From the NCBI GenBank assembly GCA_904501875.1, contig CAJGCQ010000035.1, positions 1 to 10,738 of the forward strand: a stretch of 10,738 nucleotides of DNA, read 5' to 3'. This DNA is from Clostridiaceae bacterium (GTDB lineage Bacteria > Bacillota > Clostridia > Oscillospirales > Acutalibacteraceae). A program made the position numbers and the translations under genes. Under the pieces are notes generated by a model that did not search any database, was not told the DNA's origin, and saw only the letters and a program-made list of their open reading frames with translations. Of this stretch, positions 1 to 6,337 are shown piece after piece. The stretch's first letter is position 1, and each line of letters begins with the position of its first letter.

Positions 1-840
1 GAAATCACCGTGATTTCCGACAGTATGATAGGCAGTATTTCAAAAGAGTACGATGCGGTTATTATACCGGCACCCACCACCGACTTTTTAGGCTCTGAGC
101 TTGAGGCTCTCTCGGAATTCCTCGATAATGACGGAAAGCTCGATAAGGGACTTATCTTCTTTGCCGACGCATCAGCGCCGTATCTTACGAATTTTTATGA
201 TTTCCTTGGAGAATGGGGAATTGCCGTAGGCGAAGGAATAATGTTTGAAACAGATTCGCGTTACCGTAGCCCTGATGACCCGATGACTCTTATAACATTC
301 CCCACAAGCAGCGATAATGATATTACAAAGGGTATGAATCTCTGTATTACAGGCTATAATGTGCCTATTACCGCCGCTTTTGAAGCCGAGGGCCGTATTA
401 CCGTAACCTCGCTTATGAGCACACCCGAAACGGTGGTGGCAGCTCCCGTAGGAACAGCCGCTAATTGGACCGGTGCAGACGAGTATCCAAAACAGAGTTA
501 TTCATCTGTAGTTCAGTCGAAAACCGTAAACTATGACAGTGACAACAATGAGCTTAAAAGCTATGTTTTTGCTTTCAGCAGCCTTGAGTTTATTTATTCC
601 TCCTATAACGAGCAGTCCTCAGTTTCAAACAAGAATATAACCCTTGCCGCAGCAGAACGGGCAGTGGGAGCTGAGGATACAGGCATTTCCTTTGTTTCAA
701 AGACCATAACAAATGAAAGCTTTTCGGATTCAGTAACCGAATCTTCATTAAGAGTTGTAAGGGCTATATTTATGATTATATTCCCGATTGCCTGTGTTGT
801 TATAGGTATTTACATCTTTATTAGGAGAAAGAATGCGTAA
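1..840 (+). CDS. GldG-like ABC-transporter-associated membrane protein, 3' part (5' end outside window)
   Basis: Open from the first base (frame 1) to TAA at 838-840, so the gene is cut by the left edge; the GTG at position 10 is only the first internal start-like codon. The visible 279 codons look like the C-terminal portion of the GldG/ABC_transp_aux family: a soluble extracytoplasmic alpha/beta segment (strand-like DAVIIPAPTTDF and GLIFFADASAPYL separated by a leucine-rich helix), then one hydrophobic membrane segment in the last ~30 residues (IFMIIFPIACVVIGIYIFI) followed by the basic tail RRKNA. In this family the protein is an auxiliary subunit of an ABC exporter-like system of unknown substrate. 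Its stop overlaps the start of the next gene by one base (TAATG), which indicates translational coupling. The family call rests on domain pattern and on the DUF4340 neighbour. An ATPase and permease gene upstream are expected but not seen. Confidence 0.72.
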   Translation, partial: EITVISDSMIGSISKEYDAVIIPAPTTDFLGSELEALSEFLDNDGKLDKGLIFFADASAPYLTNFYDFLGEWGIAVGEGIMFETDSRYRSPDDPMTLITFPTSSDNDITKGMNLCITGYNVPITAAFEAEGRITVTSLMSTPETVVAAPVGTAANWTGADEYPKQSYSSVVQSKTVNYDSDNNELKSYVFAFSSLEFIYSSYNEQSSVSNKNITLAAAERAVGAEDTGISFVSKTITNESFSDSVTESSLRVVRAIFMIIFPIACVVIGIYIFIRRKNA

Positions 841-2450
841 TGAGTGATTTTCCCGAAAAAGAAAATATAGTTGAGGAAATTTTACAGTCGGAAACCGAAT
901 CTGCGTCCGGGGACGAAGGCTCAACCGTCTTTTCTGACCCTGCAGAGCATAAAAAAACAACTGTAAGACATAAGAAAAAGCTTTTGCCCGTAATCATTTC
1001 AGCCGTTCTTGCTGTTGCTGTACTTGCGGGAGGAACGGTTGCGGTTATAAAGCTAATACCTGAACGCGAAGAGGGCTCTTCCTCGCCTTCTATCGAGACT
1101 ATAAAGGTAATCGATGAGAATTCGGATGATTATAAAACGGTTACCGTTACAAACGAAAACGGCACCTTTAAGCTGTATTCGGCAGAAGAGACTGTCGAAA
1201 CCGATTCTTCCAACTCGTCGGGCTCAACGACCGAAATTAATTGGTACCTTGACGGCTACGATAAGGAACTTGTCGATTCTTTGACTATTGGCAATATTGC
1301 GGGGGATGCCGCTTTGCTTTCGGCTTCAAGAGAAATCACCTCTAAAACTGCCGCTGAGTGCGGTCTTGAAGCACCTGTGATTAAGGTGGATGTCGTTAAA
1401 AATGACGGCTCGGAATTTTCAATATTAGTGGGAACCGAATCACCTGACGGCACGGGAATTTATGTTAAGCTTTCAACTGATGACAAAATATATGTAACAG
1501 AAAGCACCGTTAAGGATAATTTTACCTTTGATGCACTGAGTCTTGCTGAAAAAAGTCAGGTGCCCGCCGTTACCGTGACCGACGCTATGGCGGATTATAC
1601 CGAAGATGGAGAGCTCACCTCCTTTGATACAATAACCCTTACAGGCAAAAATTATCCTGAAAAGGTAGTTTTAACACCTAATACAGACGAAATTTTTTCG
1701 GATTATGCCTCTTATTTGGTGGTTTCTCCCACAAAGAGAATTGCCGATAATGTTTCGGATATATTCGGCCTTTTTAAAAACGGCGTTTCGGCTTCGGGCG
1801 CATACTCCTTTGACGATTCCGTCGCTGCCCGTAAACAACTTGGCCTTGATAATCCCGACCTTACTGCTACAATAAAAATCGGTTCCTTTACTACCGCTTA
1901 TCTCTTTAAACAGCAGGAGGACGGCAACTATGCAATATGGTATGACGGCGCAAAGCTTATAAAAAAGATAACGGTGGCCAATATTCCCTTTATCGATTAC
2001 AAAACCACCGATTATTATGCTGATTGGGTCTGCTTACAGTCAATCAGAGAGTTGTCGAATTTTACGGTGAAAACACCGGATAAAACCTATGAATTTGACA
2101 TTGTTTACGATGACAGCGAGGATGCAGAGGAAACCTATGTTATCACCTATGAGGGTGAAAAGCTTATCACCAAAAATTTTCAGAACTTTTATGAAGTGTG
2201 TATCAGGCTTTCCTGCTCGGATTATACGATTGAAAAGCTTGGCGGAGAACCAGAAATATCGCTGATTTTCTCATATTCAGAGCCTTCACGCAATGCTGTT
2301 ACCGTAGATTTTGTAAAATCAAGCGAAACCAAATATCAATACAGCATCAACGGTACGGATATGGGAAAGGTGAATGCTACTGAATTAAAAAAAGTTTTGA
2401 GACTGATTGAAAAGGTCGCAAATGGAGAAACTATAGATTCACAGTATTGA
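840..2450 (+). CDS. DUF4340 domain-containing membrane-anchored protein
   Basis: 536 residues. The start ATG at 840 overlaps the previous stop, with AGGAGAAAG at 822-830 as ribosome binding site. An acidic cytoplasmic N-terminus (about residues 1-45) is followed by a basic patch HKKK and one membrane segment (about 48-70, LLPVIISAVLAVAVLAGG), so the long C-terminal part should lie outside the membrane. Two regions look like DUF4340 units: about 100-230, with the CGLEAPVIKVDVV and LVGTESPDGTGIYVK pattern, and about 330-385, with LGLDNPDLTATIKIG then YAIWYDGAKL. DUF4340 has no defined biochemical function; it is repeatedly found beside GldG-like ABC systems, as here, so a role as an extracytoplasmic partner of that transporter is inferred. 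I see no catalytic motif. The polar low-complexity stretch around 118-132 (Ser/Thr/Asn-rich) is probably a linker inside the first unit. Confidence 0.8.
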   Translation: MSDFPEKENIVEEILQSETESASGDEGSTVFSDPAEHKKTTVRHKKKLLPVIISAVLAVAVLAGGTVAVIKLIPEREEGSSSPSIETIKVIDENSDDYKTVTVTNENGTFKLYSAEETVETDSSNSSGSTTEINWYLDGYDKELVDSLTIGNIAGDAALLSASREITSKTAAECGLEAPVIKVDVVKNDGSEFSILVGTESPDGTGIYVKLSTDDKIYVTESTVKDNFTFDALSLAEKSQVPAVTVTDAMADYTEDGELTSFDTITLTGKNYPEKVVLTPNTDEIFSDYASYLVVSPTKRIADNVSDIFGLFKNGVSASGAYSFDDSVAARKQLGLDNPDLTATIKIGSFTTAYLFKQQEDGNYAIWYDGAKLIKKITVANIPFIDYKTTDYYADWVCLQSIRELSNFTVKTPDKTYEFDIVYDDSEDAEETYVITYEGEKLITKNFQNFYEVCIRLSCSDYTIEKLGGEPEISLIFSYSEPSRNAVTVDFVKSSETKYQYSINGTDMGKVNATELKKVLRLIEKVANGETIDSQY

Positions 2451-2460
2451 TAAAAAACAG

Positions 2461-2489
2461 TTGATAAAATAAAACTTTTAGCTTAAAAT
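2461..2489 (+). promoter_or_regulatory. Sigma-A-type promoter for the FAD oxidoreductase gene
   Basis: TTGATA at 2461-2466 and TAAAAT at 2484-2489 are separated by 17 bases; each hexamer differs from consensus at one position. Predicted transcription start is near 2495-2497, giving a leader of about 80 nt. It lies 11 bases after the stop of the DUF4340 gene and is the only good promoter in that gap. Confidence 0.6.
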
Positions 2490-2502
2490 ATGAAAGCAGT
2501 AG

Positions 2503-2534
2503 GGGCTGTGCTTTCGGAATGAAAAGCGCAGCCC
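2503..2534 (+). terminator. GC-rich hairpin: terminator of the upstream operon or leader element
   Basis: A 12-bp stem (2503-2514 with 2523-2534, one G-T wobble) closes an 8-nt loop. It lacks a clean T-tract: the next bases are GATTTATTGCG. It sits just downstream of the predicted transcription start of the FAD gene, so it could end the GldG/DUF4340 transcript weakly, or form a 5' structure on the FAD transcript, or both. Confidence 0.45.
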
Positions 2535-2574
2535 GATTTATTGCGTTGTAAAATTTTTTAAAGGATGATATGAA

Positions 2575-3960
2575 ATGTCCCAAAAAAAATACGATGTTGC
2601 AATAATTGGCGGAGGAATAGGCGGACTTATGGCGGCTTACCGTCTGCACAAGAATATTCCCGATATTAAAATTGTAATTACCGAACGGGGAAATACCCTT
2701 GAAAACAGGCGTTGTCCTGCAGGTAAGAACAATACCTGCGTACACTGTAAGCATTGCTCTATTACGAGCGGTTATGCGGGAGCAGGTGCCTTTTCGGACG
2801 GTAAATTCAATCTCGGTACGGCATACGGCGGAACTCTTGGCGAGGAGCTTGGTGACGACACTGCTAATAAATATATAGATGAGGTAGATAAGATTTTAAA
2901 TACCTACTGTACCTCGGGCGAGCCTAAGGTTTACAAATCAAACGAAGCCTTAAAGCTTAAATGCTTACAAAACAATCTGCGTTTGCTTGATATGAATGTA
3001 AAGCACTTGGGTACGGATAAGAACTTCATCACAATGCAGAATCTTATCCGTGCGTTGGCAGAGGACGGCACAGAAATGTTGGCTTTCTACGACTGTGAAA
3101 GGGTAGAGAAGACCGACGGCGGATATAAGCTTTGCTACACAAACGGCGAGACTATTGAAGCTGAGAAGATAATTATAGCTACGGGACGCGGCGGCGCAAA
3201 CTTTGTTGCGGATTTTTGCCGTACCTTCGGCGTGCATATGCGTTCAAACCATATTGATATTGGCGTAAGGGTAGAGATGAAGGATATAATCTGGAAGGAA
3301 TTTTCCGACCAAATTTACGAGCCGAAAATTCTTTACAAAACAAAGACCTTTGAAGACCGCTGCCGTATGTTCTGCTTTAATAAGGGGGGACTTGTCTCTG
3401 CTGAGAATAACCACGGAATTATAACCGCTAACGGTCACTCCTTTGCCGATAACGACAAGAAGACCGATAACTGCAACTTTGCAATTCTTTCGAGTATTCG
3501 TTTTACCGAGCCCTTTAATCAGCCCACCGAGTACGCCGAGAGTATTTCACGCCTTGCTAATATGATAGGAAACGGCAATGTGCTGGTTCAGCGCTTCGGC
3601 GATTTGGTGCGCGGCAGAAGAACAAATGACCACAGATTAGGTCAAAACACCGTCACTCCTACTCTAAAGGCTACTGCGGGTGATATTTCCCTTGTGCTTC
3701 CCCATAGAATATTGACCAATATTATTGAGACGGTTTATGCATTAGACCGAGTGGCTCCGGGAACTGCAAATGACGATACCCTGCTTTACGGCTGTGAAAG
3801 CAAATACTATTCAATCCGCCCCGTGTTTATGAACGAAAAATTCGAGCTTATTGACGGTGTTTACATTATTGGCGACGGCAGCGGTATCTGCCGAGGACTT
3901 TCTCAATCTGGTGCTATGGGCATATATGTTGCTGACTGTATTGCGGAAATTAGACATTAG
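2575..3960 (+). CDS. FAD-dependent oxidoreductase, COG2509 type
   Basis: 461 residues, ATG at 2575 with AAGGA at 2561-2565. The N-terminus is a dinucleotide-binding Rossmann fold: strand DVAII, glycine loop G12-x-G14-x-x-G17, and acidic E37 at the end of the second strand, as in FAD-binding proteins. Next comes a cysteine cluster C47-x7-C55-x2-C58-x2-C61, then GAGAFSDGK (about 69-77), a signature of the COG2509 'uncharacterised FAD-dependent dehydrogenase' group. ATGRGG near residue 205 and the C-terminal YIIGDGSG followed by GLSQSGAMG complete the FAD-contact motifs. The length is usual for the group. The substrate is unknown; members are annotated only as NAD(P)/FAD-dependent oxidoreductases, presumably cytoplasmic. 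The cysteine spacing suggests a metal or iron-sulphur site, but that is inference. It has its own promoter and terminator, so it is not obviously linked to the purine genes. Confidence 0.85.
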   Translation: MSQKKYDVAIIGGGIGGLMAAYRLHKNIPDIKIVITERGNTLENRRCPAGKNNTCVHCKHCSITSGYAGAGAFSDGKFNLGTAYGGTLGEELGDDTANKYIDEVDKILNTYCTSGEPKVYKSNEALKLKCLQNNLRLLDMNVKHLGTDKNFITMQNLIRALAEDGTEMLAFYDCERVEKTDGGYKLCYTNGETIEAEKIIIATGRGGANFVADFCRTFGVHMRSNHIDIGVRVEMKDIIWKEFSDQIYEPKILYKTKTFEDRCRMFCFNKGGLVSAENNHGIITANGHSFADNDKKTDNCNFAILSSIRFTEPFNQPTEYAESISRLANMIGNGNVLVQRFGDLVRGRRTNDHRLGQNTVTPTLKATAGDISLVLPHRILTNIIETVYALDRVAPGTANDDTLLYGCESKYYSIRPVFMNEKFELIDGVYIIGDGSGICRGLSQSGAMGIYVADCIAEIRH

Positions 3961-3968
3961 AATTTAGA

Positions 3969-3998
3969 AGGCGGGTGCAAGCACCCGCCTCTTTGTTT
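3969..3998 (+). terminator. Intrinsic terminator of the FAD oxidoreductase gene
   Basis: Stem of about 9 bp, 3969-3977 paired with 3982-3990 (AGGCGGGTG with CACCCGCCT), closed by a CAAG tetraloop and followed by the T-rich CTTTGTTTCTTC. It starts 9 bases after the stop codon. Confidence 0.85.
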
Positions 3999-4031
3999 CT
4001 TCTGATATAAAATTTTATTATCGCTGTTTTT

Positions 4032-4059
4032 TCGACAATTTGCCCTTTTTAGATATACT
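4032..4059 (+). promoter_or_regulatory. Candidate distal promoter of the xpt operon
   Basis: TCGACA (4032-4037) and TATACT (4054-4059) with a 16-base spacer; each hexamer is one base off consensus. Transcripts would start near 4066 and carry about 90 nt more leader before the riboswitch than those from the proximal promoter. It could also be a chance match in AT-rich DNA. Confidence 0.35.
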
Positions 4060-4104
4060 TAAATTGTAAATATGAACAAATTTAAAAAAAGAAATTCTAT
4101 TTTG

Positions 4105-4133
4105 TTGACTTTGGCGGGGTAATGTGATACGAT
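4105..4133 (+). promoter_or_regulatory. Candidate proximal promoter of the xpt operon
   Basis: TTGACT (4105-4110) and TACGAT (4128-4133) with the optimal 17-base spacer. The -35 box is one base off consensus, the -10 box two. The predicted start near 4140 is about 16 bases before the riboswitch P1 stem, a usual arrangement. Confidence 0.6.
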
Positions 4134-4155
4134 AACATTGTATTATTTAATATCT

Positions 4156-4222
4156 GCCAGTATAGGTTTGGATGTATGGCCCAAATGTTTCTACCGCACG
4201 CCACTAAGCTGCGACTATTGGC
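4156..4222 (+). promoter_or_regulatory. Purine riboswitch aptamer, guanine/hypoxanthine/xanthine type
   Basis: A three-way junction with the spacing of the B. subtilis xpt aptamer, base for base. P1 pairs 4156-4162 with 4216-4222. P2 pairs 4166-4171 with 4181-4186 (G-T then five pairs). P3 pairs 4195-4198 with 4210-4213. The J2/3 core GTTTCTACC is at 4187-4195. The L2 loop ends in TATGG, and CC at 4201-4202 in L3 supplies the kissing partners. The ligand-discriminating position (74 in xpt numbering) is C at 4215, inside GACTAT, which specifies guanine-type ligands; adenine sensors have T there. Departures from the classical aptamer are G at positions 24 and 33, T at 64, and mismatches at 31/39, 58/68 and 59/67. 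The following xpt gene and terminator agree with a ligand-induced OFF switch. Confidence 0.92.
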
Positions 4223-4241
4223 TTTCGGACAAGCTTAATTG

Positions 4242-4272
4242 GTAGACTTATAGGTATAGGTCTGCTTTTTTT
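4242..4272 (+). terminator. Riboswitch expression-platform terminator
   Basis: A 10-bp stem, 4242-4251 with 4256-4265 (two G-T wobbles), closed by tetraloop AGGT and followed directly by seven T (4266-4272). It lies 19 bases after P1 and 42 bases before the xpt start. Its 5' arm overlaps GGTAGA (4241-4246), which is complementary to the aptamer core TCTACC (4190-4195), giving a plausible antiterminator. Confidence 0.85.
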
Positions 4273-4314
4273 AATAGATGAGCAACTGTAATAAATAAAG
4301 GAGTACCGTAATAG

Positions 4315-4890
4315 ATGGTAGCTTTGGAGAAAAAGATACTTAAAGAGGGTAAGGTTTTGCCCGGCAATATTTTAAAGGTTGGCTCATTTTTAAATCATCA
4401 GATTGATGTTGACTTTATTATGGAGATGGGCAAGGAAATAGCAAGACTTTTCGGCAACGAAAAGGTCACAAAAATCCTTACTATCGAAACCTCAGGTATT
4501 CCTATAGCCTTTGCGGCGGGAGCGGCATTGCATATTCCCGTTGTTTTCGCCAAAAAGCATAAGACAAGCAATGTCTCGGGCGATGTATATAAAACAGTGG
4601 TCCATTCATATACCCACGGTACGGATTATACCGTTGTTGTCGAAGGCGATTATTTAAGCGATAAGGATAATGTGCTTATTGTAGACGATTTCCTTGCAAA
4701 CGGCAAGGCTTTAAAGGGACTTCTTGATATTGTCGCTCAGGCAGGCGCTTCTTCCGTAGGTGCTGTCTGTGCTATCGAAAAAGGCTTTCAGCACGGCGGG
4801 GACGAGCTTCGTGATTATGGTATAAGGGTTGAATCTCTTGCCATAATAGACAGTATGGAGGACGGCAAAATCGTTTTCCGTAAACAGTAA
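4315..4890 (+). CDS. xpt: Xanthine phosphoribosyltransferase
   Basis: 191 residues, close to the ~194 of B. subtilis Xpt and similar along the whole length. It converts xanthine (and, less well, guanine) plus PRPP to the nucleoside monophosphate in purine salvage, in the cytoplasm; the active form is usually a dimer. Visible features: the family N-terminus with KVGSFLNHQIDVDF (about 21-34), IETSG at 57-61, the PRPP-binding loop VLIVDDFLANGKA at 120-132 with the paired aspartates D124/D125, and IEKGFQ (154-159) whose lysine contacts the purine ring in this family. The start is ATG at 4315 with AAAGGAG at 4297-4303, an 11-nt spacing that is slightly long. It is the first gene behind the guanine-type riboswitch, the classical location for xpt. 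A xanthine permease gene such as pbuX, often next to it, is absent; a nucleoside-type ABC importer follows instead. Confidence 0.96.
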   Translation: MVALEKKILKEGKVLPGNILKVGSFLNHQIDVDFIMEMGKEIARLFGNEKVTKILTIETSGIPIAFAAGAALHIPVVFAKKHKTSNVSGDVYKTVVHSYTHGTDYTVVVEGDYLSDKDNVLIVDDFLANGKALKGLLDIVAQAGASSVGAVCAIEKGFQHGGDELRDYGIRVESLAIIDSMEDGKIVFRKQ

Positions 4891-4929
4891 AGGATATATG
4901 CGGTAATTCCGCTTATCATAAATTTTTTT

Positions 4930-4937
4930 GGAGGGAG
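4930..4937 (+). promoter_or_regulatory. Strong ribosome binding site that fixes the lipoprotein start
   Basis: GGAGGGAG lies 8 bases before ATG 4946. An in-frame TTG at 4928 overlaps this site and so cannot be the start; using ATG 4946 also puts the lysines of the signal peptide at residues 2-3. Confidence 0.85.
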
Positions 4938-4945
4938 AAAAAATT

Positions 4946-6208
4946 ATGAAAAAAATCACAGCAATGCTTCTGTGCCTTGCAATGCTCTTTGCTTTTGCAG
5001 GCTGCGGCAGCAAGGACACAAGCTCCGACGGCAACAATGCCAAGGTTGCGACAATCGATGAGGTTGAAAAGACTGTACCTGCTACAATCGAAAAGGTTGA
5101 AAAGGAAAACTTCAAAATCGGTCTTATTTGCCTTCACGATGAAAACTCTACCTATGACAACAACTTCATTCAGGCTTTAAAGGCTGCTCAGGCTGAACTC
5201 GGTCTTACAGACGATCAGGTTCTTATAAAGACCAATATTGAAGAGAGCAGTGCTTGTTATGAAGCAGCAGCTCAGCTTGCTGATGATGGCTGCAATGTAA
5301 TCTTTGCAAACTCTTTCGGTCACGAAAGCTTTATTCTTCAGGCTGCTCAGGAGTACCCTGATGTTCAGTTCTGCCACGCTACCGGAACAAAGGCTCAGAC
5401 CGCAAAGGTTGCAAACTTCCACAATGCTTTCGCTTCAATTTATGAGGGCCGTTACCTTGCAGGTGTTGCCGCAGGTATGAAGCTCAATGAAATGATCGAA
5501 AAAGGCACCATTACTGCTGACAAGGCTGTAATCGGTTATGTAGGCGCATTCAACTATGCAGAGGTTGTTTCGGGTATGACTTCCTTCTTCCTCGGCGCAC
5601 GCTCTGTTTGTGAATCCGCTACAATGAAGGTTACGTACACCAACTCTTGGTTTGATATTGCTAAGGAAAAAGAGGCTGCTCTTAACCTTATCAACTCAGG
5701 CTGTGTTCTTATCAGCCAGCACGCTGACTCCGAGGGCGCTCCTAAGGCATGCGAAGAGAAGGGCGTTCCTAATGTTGCTTACAACATCAGCACTATCTCT
5801 ATGGGTCCGAACACCGCTTTGATTTCTTCAAAGATCGACTGGGCTCCTTACTTCAAGAAGATTATAAATGCAGCTCTTGAGGGCGGCACAATCGAGTCTG
5901 ATTACTGCGGAACTATGGCAGAGGGTTATGTAGCTCTTACCGAGCTCAACGCCAAGGTTGCCGCTGCCGGCACAAAGGAAAAGCTTGACGAAGTTAAGCA
6001 GAAGCTTATGAAGGGCGAAATCAAGGTATTCGATACCGACACCTTCACCGTAGGCGGTAAAAAGCTTGACAGCTACACCGCAGACATCGTTGACAACGGC
6101 GACTTCGTACCCGACAGCGAAGCTGTAAAGGACGGCGCATTTGCTGAGTCAACCGACAGATCAGCTCCTTACTTTGATATTAAGTATATCGACGGTATCA
6201 GCGAATAA
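4946..6208 (+). CDS. BMP-family (PnrA-like) purine/nucleoside-binding lipoprotein of an ABC importer
   Basis: 420 residues from ATG 4946. It begins with a lipoprotein signal peptide: MKK, a hydrophobic core to about residue 17, and lipobox FAGC with the lipidated cysteine at position 20, followed by a polar Ser/Asp/Asn linker. The rest is a type I periplasmic-binding fold of the Bmp/COG1744 family: FKIGLICLHDENSTYDNNFI starts the first lobe, then IFANSFGHESFILQAAQEYPD, YEGRYLAGVAAGMKLNEM, GYVGAFNYAEVVSGMTSFFLG and ISQHADSEGAPKACEEKGV. It should be anchored outside the membrane and deliver substrate to the two permeases downstream. Related systems (PnrA, L. lactis BmpA, B. subtilis NupN) bind purine nucleosides; position behind a purine riboswitch and xpt supports that class. 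This branch lacks the classical DDxSFN motif near the N-terminus, so a different purine ligand is possible. By hand count AAC and TTC outnumber AAT and TTT about two to one, more biased than the permease genes, suggesting high expression. Confidence 0.9.
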   Translation: MKKITAMLLCLAMLFAFAGCGSKDTSSDGNNAKVATIDEVEKTVPATIEKVEKENFKIGLICLHDENSTYDNNFIQALKAAQAELGLTDDQVLIKTNIEESSACYEAAAQLADDGCNVIFANSFGHESFILQAAQEYPDVQFCHATGTKAQTAKVANFHNAFASIYEGRYLAGVAAGMKLNEMIEKGTITADKAVIGYVGAFNYAEVVSGMTSFFLGARSVCESATMKVTYTNSWFDIAKEKEAALNLINSGCVLISQHADSEGAPKACEEKGVPNVAYNISTISMGPNTALISSKIDWAPYFKKIINAALEGGTIESDYCGTMAEGYVALTELNAKVAAAGTKEKLDEVKQKLMKGEIKVFDTDTFTVGGKKLDSYTADIVDNGDFVPDSEAVKDGAFAESTDRSAPYFDIKYIDGISE

Positions 6209-6225
6209 TTTATAAATTCATATTC

Positions 6226-6250
6226 GGGCGGAGCGTTTCTCGCTCCGCCT
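6226..6250 (+). terminator. GC-rich hairpin after the lipoprotein gene (partial terminator or 3' stabiliser)
   Basis: A stem of 9 Watson-Crick pairs plus a terminal G-T (6226-6235 with 6241-6250) closes loop TTTCT, 17 bases after the stop codon. The following bases TGAATGCTTTTG are not a real T-tract, so full termination is unlikely. Such hairpins between the binding-protein gene and the rest of an ABC operon commonly make the binding protein more abundant than the membrane parts. Confidence 0.6.
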
Positions 6251-6275
6251 TGAATGCTTTTGAACAATATATAAA

Positions 6276-6325
6276 CTCAATCCTGAAAAGAGGGTATTTC
6301 GGGATACTTTGTTTTGAGGATTGAG
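6276..6325 (+). repeat. 50-nt imperfect inverted repeat / long intercistronic hairpin
   Basis: 6276-6284 is exactly complementary to 6317-6325 (9 bp). The stem continues inward through a G-G mismatch (6285/6316), four A-T pairs (6286-6289 with 6312-6315), a second G-G mismatch (6290/6311) and seven more pairs including two G-T (6291-6297 with 6304-6310), with a six-base loop TTCGGG. There is no T-tract after it. It ends five bases before the ribosome binding site of the ATPase gene. The function is unknown; mRNA processing or translational control are options. Confidence 0.7.
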
Positions 6326-6330
6326 ACTTA

Positions 6331-6337
6331 AGAAAGG
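6331..6337 (+). promoter_or_regulatory. Ribosome binding site of the ATPase gene (start choice uncertain)
   Basis: AGAAAGG precedes ATG 6342 by 4 bases and GTG 6348 by 10. The in-frame TTG at 6321 lies inside the hairpin stem and upstream of this site, so it is rejected as the start. Confidence 0.6.

Noticed and set aside
4068..4084. PurR box-like sequence around ATGAACAAAT upstream of xpt
   Set aside because: The essential CCGAAC core reads ATGAAC here and no second half-site is seen.
4278..4298. Six-codon leader peptide MSNCNK between the riboswitch terminator and xpt
   Set aside because: No ribosome binding site precedes it, only the T-tract of the terminator; it is most likely chance.
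4900..4929. Possible terminator between xpt and the lipoprotein gene (GCGG/CCGC hairpin and T7)
   Set aside because: The stem has only four pairs and the T-run starts 10 bases after it, overlapping the next ribosome binding site region; too weak to terminate.
4928..4945. Upstream TTG start adding six residues to the lipoprotein
   Set aside because: It would overlap the GGAGGGAG ribosome binding site and move the basic residues away from the start of the signal peptide.
4711..5137. Two overlapping - strand open frames across the xpt-lipoprotein junction
   Set aside because: Both are antisense to well-supported genes and neither resembles a known protein.
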